The notes beneath the pieces were generated by a model that was given only the letters and a program-made list of their open reading frames with translations, was not told the DNA's origin and made no database searches. Source: Paracyclopina nana (lineage: Eukaryota > Arthropoda > Copepoda > Cyclopoida > Cyclopettidae). From it: a stretch of 64,000 nt of DNA. The position numbers and the translations under genes were made by a program. The stretch lies in NCBI GenBank assembly GCA_019096065.1, contig JAGUCH010000009.1:1312001-1376000 (forward strand). Direction: 5' to 3'. Shown here piece after piece: positions 24,101-36,700 of the stretch. Every line of letters begins with the position of its first letter. Position 1 is the stretch's first letter.

Positions 24101-24910
24101 AGGTCAGAGTTGTCAGAGAAGTCACATCGTTCAGCTTCAAGTGGAAGAGGCTCAGTTGAGGACTGCGATGAGGATGCTGATGTGGAAATCAGAATGATCA
24201 ATGAAGGCAACTGGAACATCCCTTGTTCAACTTCTCAAATGTCAGGATCTCACCACTATGAAGGTGATGATAGGATAAGCCAAGGATCAGTGCAAAACAC
24301 AGAAGAGTACTTGGCCAGGCTGGGTATTGACATTAGAAAGCCACCAAATGTCAAAATACAAATGTCTGAGGACCCCTACTCTAGGGCTGGGGGAGCTGGC
24401 TCAATCTACAACCGAATTGGTGATGACGCCATGAGTGAACACAACTCAACGATTAGTGCCAAACCCCATAGTTTGCTCTATGGATCAACTGGGAGGCAGT
24501 TGTCAATGACTGGTTCTCTCAGCTCTATAGTTCATAGTGAAGAAGAGCTGGCTGGAAGCTACAATTGGGACTACCTATTAGACTGGTGTCCTCAATACCA
24601 AAATTTAGCTCATGTCTTTAAAGAGATCTCCAAGCTGAAGGATGATGACCCTGGTGATGCCCAAAACAAGAGAGTGCTGAATGCTTTTGCCAACATTAAG
24701 AACCCTTCCATAGGTCGCAATAGGTTGATTCCTGTGAGAAGCACCCAGTCTCCAATAGCTCAAGACATGTTATCCCAAAATGCATTGTCTCCAAGTTTTC
24801 ACCCTTCATTGTCACCACTAGCCACAAAGTCTCCTTCAGTCTCTCCAATGTCAGTTCCCCTCAAGAGAGATATTGGACCACCTCGAATAGGAAGAGGGCC
24901 CCTCCAATAA
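15149..24910 (+). CDS. ds: Dachsous protocadherin
   Basis: Giant cadherin of planar cell polarity and Hippo growth control, the trans ligand of Fat at the cell surface. Five exons (15149-15798, 15904-16685, 16747-18606, 18660-18935, 18999-24910) join in phase to 3,159 residues. Signal peptide MLLRFLAVLALATASLAQ. Roughly 25 cadherin repeats follow, marked by recurring LDRE and DxNDNAP motifs (for example LDVNDNAPDF, QDINDNAPAF, KDRNDNAPTF). One transmembrane helix lies near residue 2797 (GVLVGLALILGLLAFGAVY), followed by a cytoplasmic tail of about 340 residues. The tail holds the Dachsous-diagnostic block SYNWDYLLDWCPQYQNLAHV. An RRRR site lies about 50 residues outside the membrane. The fly protein is somewhat longer, about 3,500 residues as I recall. 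AATAAA at 24961. Confidence 0.95.
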
Positions 24911-24960
24911 ACAATCAATGCTGCCATTGAAATGTGATTCATGCTCCTATAGCAAACAAA

Positions 24961-24966
24961 AATAAA
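24961..24966 (+). terminator. AATAAA polyadenylation signal of Dachsous
   Basis: Canonical hexamer 51 nt after the stop. The rest of the gap to 25495 shows no gene. Confidence 0.6.
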
Positions 24967-25495
24967 GAGTTCTTTTTCATGAGTTCTGCATTGCACTGTT
25001 AAATGGCAGAGACTGTCAGTTATTTGGAAATGGTGGGAGGTCAAGTTCTTCTTAGAAGTCTGTGTTTCCTAAGTCTACTCATGCAACAGCAATCCTTGTC
25101 ACTCAATGTGGCCTTAAAGTGCTTTAACTTCACAATTTCATACACCTGCTTGTCTTATTTTTTGCCAACATTGTTCCACAAGCAGTTGTGGTGCAAAGGT
25201 AGACAAAAGGTATTGTCAGTAGAGTGGTAAACGTAATAATACAGTACAGTAGGTATAGCCAACTAATACATAGCAGAAAGGAGCCATGCTCTGAAGGGAA
25301 GCAGGTAACATTTATTCAGGCTCCTCTTGGCTAAAAATAGCATGACTTGTGACTGTGGTGTAGCAGCAGCTTGGGCTTTCTTCAGTCTTCAGTGAAGTTT
25401 TCACCTGAGAAGAGTTATTGTAAACAAGTGTAGTACACTGAGGTACTCTCTTCAAATCTCACCCACTCTCTCAAGATTAGCCAACTACGCAAGAC

Positions 25496-28400
25496 ATGGA
25501 TGCTTGCTTCAAATCTTTTGACAAGGATGAGTAAGTGTTACTATGTTTTTTTCCAAAGATTTTTTAATGTCATCTTTGTTGAACTCAGGGATAGCTCATT
25601 GAACATCAATGAGTTCTCAGCCTTGATCAAAGCCCTGTTTAGAAATGAGAAGGGAAAGCCTTACCCCATTGATTCTCATATGATCACTGAGATCTTCAAC
25701 ATCTTTAACAAGTCTGGGGTAAATACTTTCATTCATGGTCATTTTCAATTCACTGACTCTTGATCCCCTTCAGGATGGAAGCATTAACAAGGAAGAATTT
25801 GCTTATTGCTGGAATAATTGGATTAAGAAGGTAATCTTTTCCTAATTCTACAGTTGTTTACTGAAGATAAGCTCTAATGTGTATGCCTGTTTTTCTAGAT
25901 TGTGAGGCCTGTATCAGCTTTGCTCGTTATTGATGTGCAAAATGACTTTATTTCTGGGTCTTTGGCTATAACCAACTGCCCTGCTGGTCAAAATGGGGAA
26001 GAGGTAATAAACAATTGCACCTTATTTGCACTGAATGCATATAATGCATAAGAGGGGGGAGTTCAAAATGCTGAAAATAGCATTCACTTCTATTTTTACC
26101 TTTTGGATGTATGTCACATATGCCTATAAAATTGCCCATTTTGTGATGATTAAGAAAAGTTGAAAAAGGAACTCTGACAAATGAAACAGTTGAACTTGTC
26201 AGTGTTGTTTTCATGCTCAGACTTGAAATTGATATATTCCCTTGCTCCTCAAAAATATATGAGACATTTAGCACATATCGCATAAAAATGCCTTCAAGAA
26301 ATGCAAGCATGAAAGTAGCTCATGAAGCTTACATGCGTAGTAGTTCTATATGTATGAGTAGTTTCCGGTTTCATGCCTATAATGAAGTGTGAAGGCCACG
26401 TGACGATGGTCTTTTAACTGTGACGTCATAAACGCGATTGGCACACTGGGAATACACCAGGGTGAAAGCCAAGCCTTGAAATACTGTCATTATTGCATCT
26501 TGGCGTGCAGCACGCCACAACAAAAGATTTTCATTGATCCAACAAGTTACTACGACGAAACTTTTTATGGCGTTTTTACTGCACTAGCTGGCTCTTTTCC
26601 TCACTGCAAACTTAATCAAACTTGCCTCTCTTGTTTTTACACTGCACGACTTGTACATTTTGGTGATTGATTGAGCTTTAATGCAACTTTTGCGTTTTAA
26701 CATTACACTGAAAAAATGAGGCCATTTTGTAGCCCAAAAATGGCTTCAGAACACGAAAATGCTTCCTGCTTCGTGCTTAATTTGAGGCCCTTTAAAGATT
26801 TTGCATGTCATGGCTGAATTTTACCGTTTTCACAACTGCTTTCTACACCAAGTTTCTGCACGCTAGAAGCCATGAAAAAATTACAATTTACTCTGGTGTG
26901 CAAATGTTTCTGATCTTTTTAAATTTTCTTTGCCTCATAATTTAGTGGAGGACAAAAGGCTTTCAAATTATACCTTACTATTTGTTCTGTCCAAAGCTAA
27001 TTAAAAAAAATATTCATTTTGAGGCTGTAGATGAGCACCACTTGGAAAAACCTTTTCAGCAATCAACAATCTGCAATTGCAGAGAAAAAAGAAGTCTCCT
27101 TTTAGGAACTTTCAAGGACATTTGAGTGGTGTTGTAAAACGAAACTTTTGCACCACCACCATTCATGGGCCAATATCACGAAATGGCGGTAATTAAAGTT
27201 GCTGCAGCATGACTCTGTCTTTCTTGCCCTTTTTTACTGCAGAAAGCCCACTGTTGCAAAAGTGGCCTTTTAACAACTTTGGAATATTTTTCAGGGCCAA
27301 ATAATGCGGGAAATTGCGTGCTACACGTGCGCCAAAACTTCATGTCTGTAAAATCGCACAAAATGGCCAGAAAACGTTTTTCTCATAGCCATGCCTTTTG
27401 TTTCGCGGAAAGTGAGGCCTTTATTGGACAGATTGTTTTTAATGCATTTTCTTTCTTCTATTCTAGGTTGTCCCTCCAATTAACAAGCTGATCGAATCCG
27501 TTCCATTTGACATGATTTGCTACAGCTTGGATTGGCACCCTCAGGATCACATTTCCTTTGTGGAAAATGTAGCAATGAGGCCATTGGACCCAACAAGCTC
27601 TGTAAGCTCCTTTTAAAAATAACTCCCATAATCTTAGAAATGACTAAATGCACTTTAATGGGAAGCTGGATAGTAATTGCACTTTTTGCCACAACTTCAA
27701 AAAATTGTTATGAAAAAACCGTTTCAGGCAGATTTTACAAAGGCCTTTCTAGAAGCAAAAGAGCATGTAAAATTAGCACACTTTGTCTACTTTTAAAATT
27801 GGCCTTTTCGCCCAATTTAAGCTAAAATTAGCATAACCGCCAAATTGCAGATATAAATATAGGCATGGTTCACTTGCTTATAATATCTGATATTTTGTCA
27901 AAATATCAGAGCGAAATACTGAGAAACTGAGATTTTAGATACTGTTGTAGGATGGCTTTTGGTACCAAAAGGCCGATTCCGAAGAAAAAATCGAAAAAAT
28001 GATTTTGGAAGTACCTGATATTTTCAAATATCAGCATAATATCGCTCGATATTTTGATCATAATATCGCAGGTGAACCAGGCCATAGTTCCATATTAGGC
28101 TTGTTAATCATAGGTACAAACTTTTCGGCTTTCCCACTCCAAAAAAAGAGACGCAGTGTTTAGAGCAGAAATGCTAATGTACTATTTTTGGTGGAATCAG
28201 ATTTCAGACCCCTCAAGAGCCAAGGTTGGTGACATTGTGGTCTTCACTGGGCCACCCAAAACCGATCAAAAACTGTGGCCAGCTCATTGCGTGCAGGAAT
28301 CCTGGGGAGCCGAATTTCACAAGGATTTGATTGTAAGTACTTGATAATTAGAATGAACAGTCTATGACTTGAGATGATGGGCAAATAGATCCACCCGCAA

Positions 28401-29856
28401 GGCGAAGTAGTTCACAAGGGAACAAATCCCAACATTGACTCTTATTCGGCCTTCTTCGACAATCAGAAGCTGGGCCATACTGCTTTGGAGGAAATCCTCA
28501 GAGCTGGGGGTGTCACAGATGTCTATGTTTGTGGAATTGCAACTGACGTCTGCGTTGGTAATGATCACCCCACAACTCAAATAAATCAATCTATGTAGAA
28601 ACAGAATACTGTTCAAGCTAAAAAAGTGTGTAAATCTAGTAAGCTGCATAACAAGTTCAATTTTAAATTGGTTCGTTGCTGTTGAACTGATTGTTTCATT
28701 TAAAAATAACCTTGCTTGCAGTTAAACTTAGTGCGTAGATTGAGACTAAACTGTACTGTTCAAGCTTACAATGAGTGTAAATGCACTGGATAATCTGGTA
28801 GCCATTCTGTGATAATGTTAAAAAAGGCCATGACCCTTACCTTCACTAGTGTCCTGTCCCTAGTCCCACTGTGCTTTTCTTTCTGTTTTTGACCGTCTCT
28901 CTCTCTCTCTTTCTGCACACAAATAATTTCAGATTGCCAAAAACAGTGTCATGATCTACAAGGGCAGTAAGAGTGAAGTTGACTCCTACTCAAGTTTCTT
29001 TGACAATCAGAGACTCCATGAGACAAAGTTGAGAGCTGAATTGGAAAAGAAAGGAGTCACAGATCTCTATATTTGTGGTATAGCCACTGATGTTTGTGTG
29101 GGTAAGTGGCTGCATCATAATAATTTGGGCTTTCTTCACATTTCTTCACTTAATAACTGCATGCTTATAACCTTAATCATAACATATGTATGTAGTCTCT
29201 TTGTGAGCTCTGTTTAAGATCACCTGAGTATCAATGCAATGTTCATCAGCAATATTGAAAAAAATGTCAATGAAAATTAGGAATTCTGTCAAAAAAGGAA
29301 AAACTTATCAAAAAAGCACCATTTATTAAGATTTCTCTCTCTGAGTTGAGATAACCAATCATTAAACGTTATATTGTGTGAACATTACATTGAGCTGAAT
29401 GCATTATGATAAGAGTTATGCAAAAATATCCCTTTTTCAGCCTCGACTTCTTTGCATGCACTGGAATTGGGATTCAGAACAACTCTGATAGATGATTGCA
29501 GCAGAGGCATTGATAGCGTGGACATCAGCAAAACATTTGACAGGATCAGGGAATTGAACGGGCTTGTAGTTCAATCCAATGAGGTAATTTTAAAGATGCA
29601 ATAAATGGGATAATAAAAGAATACTTTTTTCTTCCAATTTAAGGTTCGGGCAATGGTGCAGGGGCGTGACAGGAGGGTGGAATTGGGCTACCAATGGGCC
29701 ATTGAAATCAGGAAAAACATCATTTACCCACCGAAGAACAAGAACAGCAAATACAACCCAGCTCCCCCTGGTGTCAGCCCCAACACTTCAGTGGATCCTG
29801 GCCAGAATAACAATGCTGAGTCAGAGTCTCAGCCAGAAGTCACTGCTAGTGCTTAA
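25496..29856 (+). CDS. Naam: EF-hand nicotinamidase (Naam type) with two mutually exclusive exons
   Basis: Hydrolyses nicotinamide to nicotinate in NAD salvage. Exons: 25496-25530, 25589-25718, 25774-25830, 25899-26003, 27467-27601, 28201-28332, then either 28389-28557 or 28933-29101, then 29441-29583 and 29644-29856. Either choice gives one open frame. The N-terminus has two EF-hand-like loops (DKDEDSSLNINEF and NKSGDGSINKEEF) fused to an isochorismatase-fold domain, as in insect Naam. Catalytic Asp is in LLVIDVQNDF. The metal site is in LDWHPQDHISF, with WPAHCVQESWGAEFH after it. The catalytic Lys (HKG or YKG) and nucleophile Cys (GIATDVCV) lie in the alternative exon. The C-terminus is a Pro/Asn/Ser-rich tail. 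A 1.46-kb intron (26004-27466) has no recognised gene. AATAAA at 30391. Confidence 0.93.
27862..28083. mobile_element. MITE, PIF/Harbinger-like family 2, in a Naam intron
   Basis: 222 bp with ends GGCATGGTTCACTTGC and GCAGGTGAACCAGGCC, flanked by ATA/ATA. The inner sequence (ATATCAGAGCGAAATACTGA) matches the copy at 58645. Confidence 0.75.
28389..28557 (+). other. Naam: Naam alternative exon a
   Basis: 169-nt exon (IHPQGEVVHKG..., GIATDVCVG) containing the catalytic Lys and Cys. Same length and phase as exon b, with a good acceptor (aaatag) and donor (gtaatg). Confidence 0.85.
28933..29101 (+). other. Naam: Naam alternative exon b
   Basis: 169-nt homologue of exon a (IAKNSVMIYKG..., GIATDVCVG). 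Because 169 is not a multiple of 3, including both exons would shift the frame. Confidence 0.85.
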
Positions 29857-30116
29857 TTAGCTGTACCACTACAACATATCATAGAGCGTGACTTTTTGGT
29901 TGACAACTCTTTTTCTATCCAAGCCTTTTTAGTATCCATATACTACAATCTTACATCAAAAAGCTTCTTCCAATTCATCTCATGTGGGGACAATTTTTGA
30001 CAGCCACTCAATCCCACGAAATTATGTTCTGTGTGCACCTCAAACTACTTTCAAAAAGTCACATGTTAAAAAACAACGATAGAGCTTCTTATCCACACTT
30101 CATGTAAAGTAGTGCT

Positions 30117-30314
30117 ATGCGTGGTGCTCATCTGTGTCGAATTTCTCTTTAAAACAAAACTCCTCGAGTTAAAATCTGCAACAAAATCTAAAATACTGAA
30201 TCTACGATATTCATCTCTCACCTTGGAACTCTGTTTTGAGTTACCTTAACTGAAATTGAACCTTGCAGGATCAGGATTCGTTACACCACGATTAGCTGTA
30301 GATGATCACCGCAT
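30117..30314. mobile_element. Small MITE with 'GCTCATC' ends between Naam and Shank
   Basis: Imperfect inverted ends ATGCGTGGTGCTCATC and GATGATCACCGCAT, 198 bp apart. They lie in the gap between the convergent genes (29857-30757), which holds otherwise only the two 3' UTRs. Confidence 0.5.
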
Positions 30315-30390
30315 GATAGCTTATCGCTTTTATAATCACAATGCTTGAATTGAATGAGACCAAATCATGTCATACATCAGTTGAGGAGCA

Positions 30391-30396
30391 AATAAA
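30391..30396 (+). terminator. AATAAA, candidate Naam polyadenylation signal
   Basis: Nearest clear hexamer I saw on the + strand, about 530 nt after the stop. Confidence 0.35.
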
Positions 30397-30549
30397 AAGC
30401 AACTTTTATTCTCCAAAATTCGAGAAAGGAATTTTAAATGTTTCACAGCCATTCATCATCCTCAATAATGGAAAGGGAATTTCAGCGTTTTTTTGCATTG
30501 CAATTTGATGATAACAACAAGCATTATTCTAGTATCAGGCTGGACTAGC

Positions 30550-30555
30550 TTTATT
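30550..30555 (-). terminator. AATAAA, candidate Shank polyadenylation signal
   Basis: TTTATT on the + strand, about 200 nt beyond the Shank stop codon. Confidence 0.4.
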
Positions 30556-30757
30556 TTGACGCGTAATAATAAATGCTCGTTTTCTTTCGGGTTTTTTCTG
30601 GGCTAGATATTGAAAAAAGTGGTGGTGGATCATAAGTACGTGACCAGGCCATTTCACGTAAAAAGTAGAAGAGTATGAATGAATATTAAGTGTTGTGTGC
30701 AAAAAGGTCATTGGCACAGGAATAATCTGTCGTTTTGGCAGTAATTTTTAAGCAAAG

Positions 30758-33700
30758 TTAGAAGGTGATCTCAAGGTATCTCTTGAGGGATCGCTCAATG
30801 TTGAGCATGTGACCCACCCGGATGACTCCCAAGGATTCCAGCTCTGATTTGGTCAAGCCAGCCAATTTCAGCCCGTCCACATCAGCTTGAATAAAAGCAG
30901 GCTTGTATTCGGGTAGGAAGAGCGAGTCTAACCAGTCGCAGACATCATGGATGCTCCAGCCCATGAGGGGTTTGTTCCGGAAGCTTTTGGCAGAGTTGGC
31001 AGCCAAAAGCTGCTTCTTGGACATCGTCCCATAGAATCCGGAATAGTCCATCGACTTGCTCATCACGTCATTGGCATTGATCAAGCCCTGCACCGATTGG
31101 TCCAAGAAGCCCTCAACGCTCCTGGTCATGTTCCAATGCTGGTGGTGGTGGTGATTATGATGATGATGGCTTCCCTGATATTCCTGCTTCAGCTTGGCCT
31201 TGTGGTGGCCTTTCTTGGCCTTTTGGAAGCCTTTGCTGCCGTTGCTTGACAAAGACTCGTTATCGGAGTAGGAATCCGGATCGGAGAATCCAGGAGGCGG
31301 AGCCAACACTGTATTGGTAGTGGCCTCATTGCCAAGGCTGCTGACATGCTGGTTAATCAAGGCCAGACTCTCTGAAATGCTTCTCTCATCACTGATCATG
31401 GCCTTTTTGCTACCATTGCTATTGTTGGCCTTTGGCCTATGCGGCAAAGTTTGGCTGCTATAGCTGCGGCCTGAAGGTGGCATGTCGAAGATTGCTTGCA
31501 ATTTGGGATGCAACATTTGCTTCATGCTGACAAACTTCTGGGGATCAGGCTCAGAAGACTCTGAGCTCTCACTGTCATATGACTTCTTCTTGGGGTGATT
31601 GGATAACTGCACAGTGGAGGAAGGCACTGAGCTTTCCACGGGGAGATAGGTGACAAATTTGGTTGTTGTGGTGACATTGGATTTGGCATTGTTTTTGGTC
31701 TCCTGGTCGGAGGACACTCCAGAGCTGGAGTTGTCATTGTCATTCAACTCATTGGGAAATGACCTGGATGGCTTCAATGCTGAACGAGCATTGAGGATAT
31801 CGGTTTCGCTGATGCCACTTGATGTCGACATCTTTTGGCCCTGATGACCTCCTGGAGGGACTTGCTGCTGAGTCAGTCTGGTCAAGACCTTGTCAGCACA
31901 AAAGCTCTGGGACTTTTGCAAACTCAACGAAGAAGAAGAAGAAGCATGATTTGTGGAGGAGGACACCACAGAGCTGTTGGACCTGTTCAAATTGCCGCTG
32001 CTCGTGCTTGGCACTTCAATCCGGATTTTGTCCTCCTCCGGCACGACCTTGACGACAGTTCGAATCGGTTCCATCGAGGGCTTCAGCCTTGGGATCCTCT
32101 CAATGGGCTGCATGTACTTTTCCCCAACCAAAACTGGCTGCTGCTGTCTCAAAATGGGCTTTCCATGAAGGCAGTGAGTGGGTGGAGATGGCTCCTTCAG
32201 AATCGACTCTGGCTGCTTCTTCGAGCCACTGCTATTAATTTTCTTGACAGAAGCTTCCTCCTTCCTGGAGATGTCCTCCACAAAACTTACGGATTTTTTC
32301 TTCTTCCTCTCAAGGGTCTTTGAGCCTTGACAGTCATCATAGTCAGGCTCGGGAATCAGCGGCACCACTCCTCCCTCTTCGGCGGGTTCATTTGGCAACT
32401 CATCCGGAGTCAGGGGGGACCTGAAGGTGGTGTAGGTGGTGTAGTTGATGCCATTGATGGAGTAAGTTTCCTTGGTGGACTCCTGAGTCACCTTTTTCAA
32501 CACTTGTGGCCTTGATGGCCTTGGGGGCATTGAATTGGCCCTGGAGGGGGGAGATCTCTGCTTGAACATTGGGTGGTGATCATTGTTATTGTTGAGACTT
32601 TCTGGCTGCTTCAGATCCTGGCTTCTGGGCTCAGGCTGAGAGTAGTCAGGGGAATCTGGCTTGAAACTGGACATCACTGGTGAAGTCACATTGGCTGGTG
32701 CCTTCTCTGGAGACTTGACCATCATGACCTCAGATTTCACCACTGGAGGTGGAGGTGGGGCATGCTCTGGAGGTGGGAACTTCTTCAGCTTCCCAGTTCT
32801 CCCTGGCAGAGTGAAATAGCCTCTGTTGGCACTCACTTTCCCATCATCAGTGAAGTGGTGCAGGTCAATGAGGTCAATGTCAGTCTTGGCCTTAAGCTCT
32901 TCAAGGGGTAAGAGGGGCACAGTAGCATTGGTGGAGGAGGTCTTCAGGTCTGGTGTGGAGCTGAACCCCTTTTTGAGGCCGCCACTACTTGAGTCAGGAC
33001 TAGAGCTTGGTGGTTTCTGGTTATCCGTAGATTTTGACTTCATTGACGCGTGCAGCTGGAAAAGAAAGCAAATCTTGGCGTAACGCAACATCAACATTTC
33101 AGTATATCTGCTCACCTTCATTCGCTTTATTTCTGACACACTGGCATACACCTTATTATTGGCATTCCTCTCAGCTGAGGAGGAGCTCTCCACCACCAAA
33201 TCTGGCATTCGCTGCACCGAGTCGACCGAACCAGTGACTGATTCGCTTGTGCTCGAGTCATGCTCATTGATTGCTTTGTCCAAGGCCTCGAGGGCAGCCA
33301 TATTGGCCACCATGGATCTTGCCCTGGCCCTGCCCACACTGAGTGTGGTGCTTGGATCTCTTTTGGGTGGTGGTGGCGGTTGAATGGCAGAGGAGCTCCT
33401 ATTGTTGCCACCGTGAAGCTTTCTGGGCAATGTGGAATACTGCCTGGGGTTATTGTTATTATTGGGAGTTGGTGGCAAGCTCAGCAAGGCTGCTGAAGGC
33501 TGCTGAGCAAGGTCAAAGGCTATGGTGACAACAGACAACTTGACCAGGTCACCAGATTTCCTGATGAGTGCGACCACAGTTTCGTGGCTGGCCTGCCTCA
33601 CATCTTCGCCATTGATCTGGAAGTAATTTCAATTTCAGAGTCTGATGCTTGAAAAAAATTGCAATTTCAGTACCTCGAGCAGAAAATCCCCCTTGCGAAT

Positions 33701-36700
33701 GCCAGCCATGTCGGCTACTCCCCCGGGATCCACGTCGTCCATATACTGAAGACCTGGACATCTGTCAGATGGAACCATTTCCATAAGTGGAGAGGCTGCT
33801 TTAGCTCCACGCAGCACAAAGCCAAAGCCTTTTTTGCCCTTGTGCAATACTGCAGTCCTTGGCTCGCCAATAACGCTGCAATACATAAACTGTGTAGTAG
33901 TAACTTTCTACCCAAAATACAATCAGGAAATCACGGTTTGCACATATTGAGTCTGATACAGAAGATATCAGGCTAGGAACTGTTTTTTTTCAAAATACTA
34001 CATGGAGGAGAAAAGGTCTGAAAGGACTGTTATAGTAGAAATGTAGTGAAAGTTAGTATGGAATTTTCTGAATCACCCTCTAAGCAAATCCTGCTGCTTC
34101 GCAAATAATGGGATTTCTCTGTAAAAACGAAAAGGGGCCACGGCCGCAAAAACCACGGCGGAGAACTCTTTAAACTTTGCTATACTTTTAGTCTACTTTG
34201 CCAGAAATTTTGCCTGAAGGAAGTTGGAAGACTTTTGTCAATGTCAGGCAACTATTGATCGGGGCATGGCCCCGACAAAAATGGTAATATAATCAGATAT
34301 AAAATTGGGCAGTTGTCAAAAAAACTGACCAAGGATGGTCCTAGACTGCTTAAGGGCTACTCACACAAAAAAGTCGGGGAAAAACGATTCCCTGGACCTT
34401 TTTCACTTAAAGCCAACATAAAAAATATAGGAAAAACTTAACTTTTTCTAATTGAATTCAAACTTTGCAGACTAATATCCCGTTCATGTGCAAAGTTGCT
34501 TTCGGAAAGTAAAAAATTGTCATAAGGCAAAGGAGTTTTGCTATCAAACCACTTAAGAAGGGCTTCTCAACTAGTTGAACCAGGAATCGAGTTCACAAAT
34601 TTAGGGCAAAATTCAGAAAAACTTTGATTATTTCAGCTGTATCGTAGATGCAATAACTCTGCAATTTTTGAGTTGATTCATATGAATTTGTATGATTCAG
34701 AAGTAACCACTTTGGCACTGATATTGAAATAAGCTTTGTGAGTGTTTACTTTTCAATAGTCTTAAAATTGACCCGTTTCTTTCCGAAGTGTTGGCATCAG
34801 CATAAGTTTACTTTTGTGCTTGTCATACGACAATTTTTTTCCTTTCGGTAAGGCGTTCGGCGTGCATTATCGTATGGAATTTGGGGGCACATGAACGGGA
34901 TATTATTGTCTGTCAACTGGCAATGGAGACTTTGGATTATAGAAAAATGAAATAAAAATGGTCAAAATGAAATTATGACTTACATGGAATCTTTGGCCCT
35001 TTGGGCAGTAGCAAAATGCCTTTGTTGATTTGCTAGTGCAGAAGACACGTTATTATCATTTCTTGGGGCTGTGGTAATGGCTTGCTTCACTGAATTGGGA
35101 TTTCGCAGCCTCACTTCTTGGACACAGTGGACTGGAAAAAAGCCTTTTTTGCCACGCAGGATACCTTCCAGCATGTTCGAGCTGTCCTCTGTGCCAGTCA
35201 CTGAAAAAGAGGGAGAGCAAAAAATTCAATTTCATTACTGCAGTCGCAATTCCTACATTTCACATATATAGTACTACTATATATTTTTGGTTAATGCTTT
35301 TTATGGAGCATTTAAAAATTCTCCTTGGCCAAAAAGCCCCCAAGGGATCAATTAGGGGCTGGAAAATGCGGCATTCCACCAGGCTTGGCAAGGATGGTAA
35401 TTTTGGATGTACTGTAAAAAGTCCGCGATGTGAAATGTCCAGATAAAAAAAGTCCGGTTGCAAAAAGTCCAGATACTATAAGTCCGATCATATAAAGACC
35501 AGATATCAAAAGTCCTTTTTCCAATTAAATAATCATTTGAGGTATTAGATTGCAAAAGATTCTATTAAATCTTTAATGAAGATCTATGAAGCCATAAGAC
35601 TTGAATGCATGAAAAGGCTGACCCAAAAAAACTAGCTTTTTACTAATTATTAGTTTATTAATCCCCGCTACCATTCAATAACCCAACTCGAACTTTGATA
35701 GAACTTTGAAAAATTGATTCTATACGCAGTTGTTCTAAGGTTGCTTTCATAACTTTATGGTATCCTGGACTTGTTCTTTAAATTGAACAATTTTGTGCTT
35801 TCTGAGATAGCCATGTACATAACATGAAAACAATAGTTATTTATTTCGAGCTGGGCAGGGTCATTAAATAGCTGACCTCGGATTTTAAAATGGAAAAACA
35901 CTCGTACAATTACAGTCCTCGCAGGCTCGGGCTAGTAAAGCTGTAATCAAGTTATCCCATTTTTACGTCCTGTTTTAAGTCCTATACATAGCATGTCATT
36001 TTCATGATGTTTCCATAGCTCAGAGTATTGGAATGCTGATCCAAAAGTCTGAGGTTCAAACCTAGGATGATCCTCTCTTTTTTCTAACTTCTTTGGAATT
36101 TGGATTAGTTCCATGGAATATGTGTAAATCTGATCACTGTAATCTCGACTCGATGAACTGATAAAAATAAACGTCGCACGAATAAAAGAGCACTCTAAAG
36201 GGATCTTTGGGTCAGATCGTTTATTTTGACGACCGCCATGCATAAAATCCGATAAAGTACTAAAGTAAACAAACGAATGACAGATCGAAAAGTGAGTCCA
36301 GCCAGATAGAATCACACAACCTCGCCGGGAGGCAAACAGTCCCCTCTGGGAGTCTATCAGGTGGACCAGACTACTCGAACCTTCTCAGAGGCTTGATCGC
36401 GCCATATCGTTGAATCACCAGAATTTTGCCGTTCCTGTCCATCTGCCGGACAGCCATCACATGCACGAATGGGGCGACGCGCTCGCCCGCGAAGAGCTGG
36501 ACCAGATCATGGTCCTGGTGGTGGCCAGCATTGTGACCGCGCCCTCCACAGCTCATGCACCTTTCTAACACTTGTGGGCACACTTTTGACGCGTGGCCAT
36601 CCCGGCCACAGTATGGGAGCGTGCACGTAGGTAGCTCCAAGCAGTCAGATGCGTCGTGCTCAAACTCGCCACAAATGAGGCACGCGTGAGGGTACTTGAT

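Noticed and set aside
36009..36075. tRNA gene (A-box-like TAGCTCAGAGTATTGG and B-box-like GGTTCAAACC)
   Set aside because: Acceptor and T stems do not pair and no sound anticodon stem forms. At most it is a decayed tRNA or SINE head.
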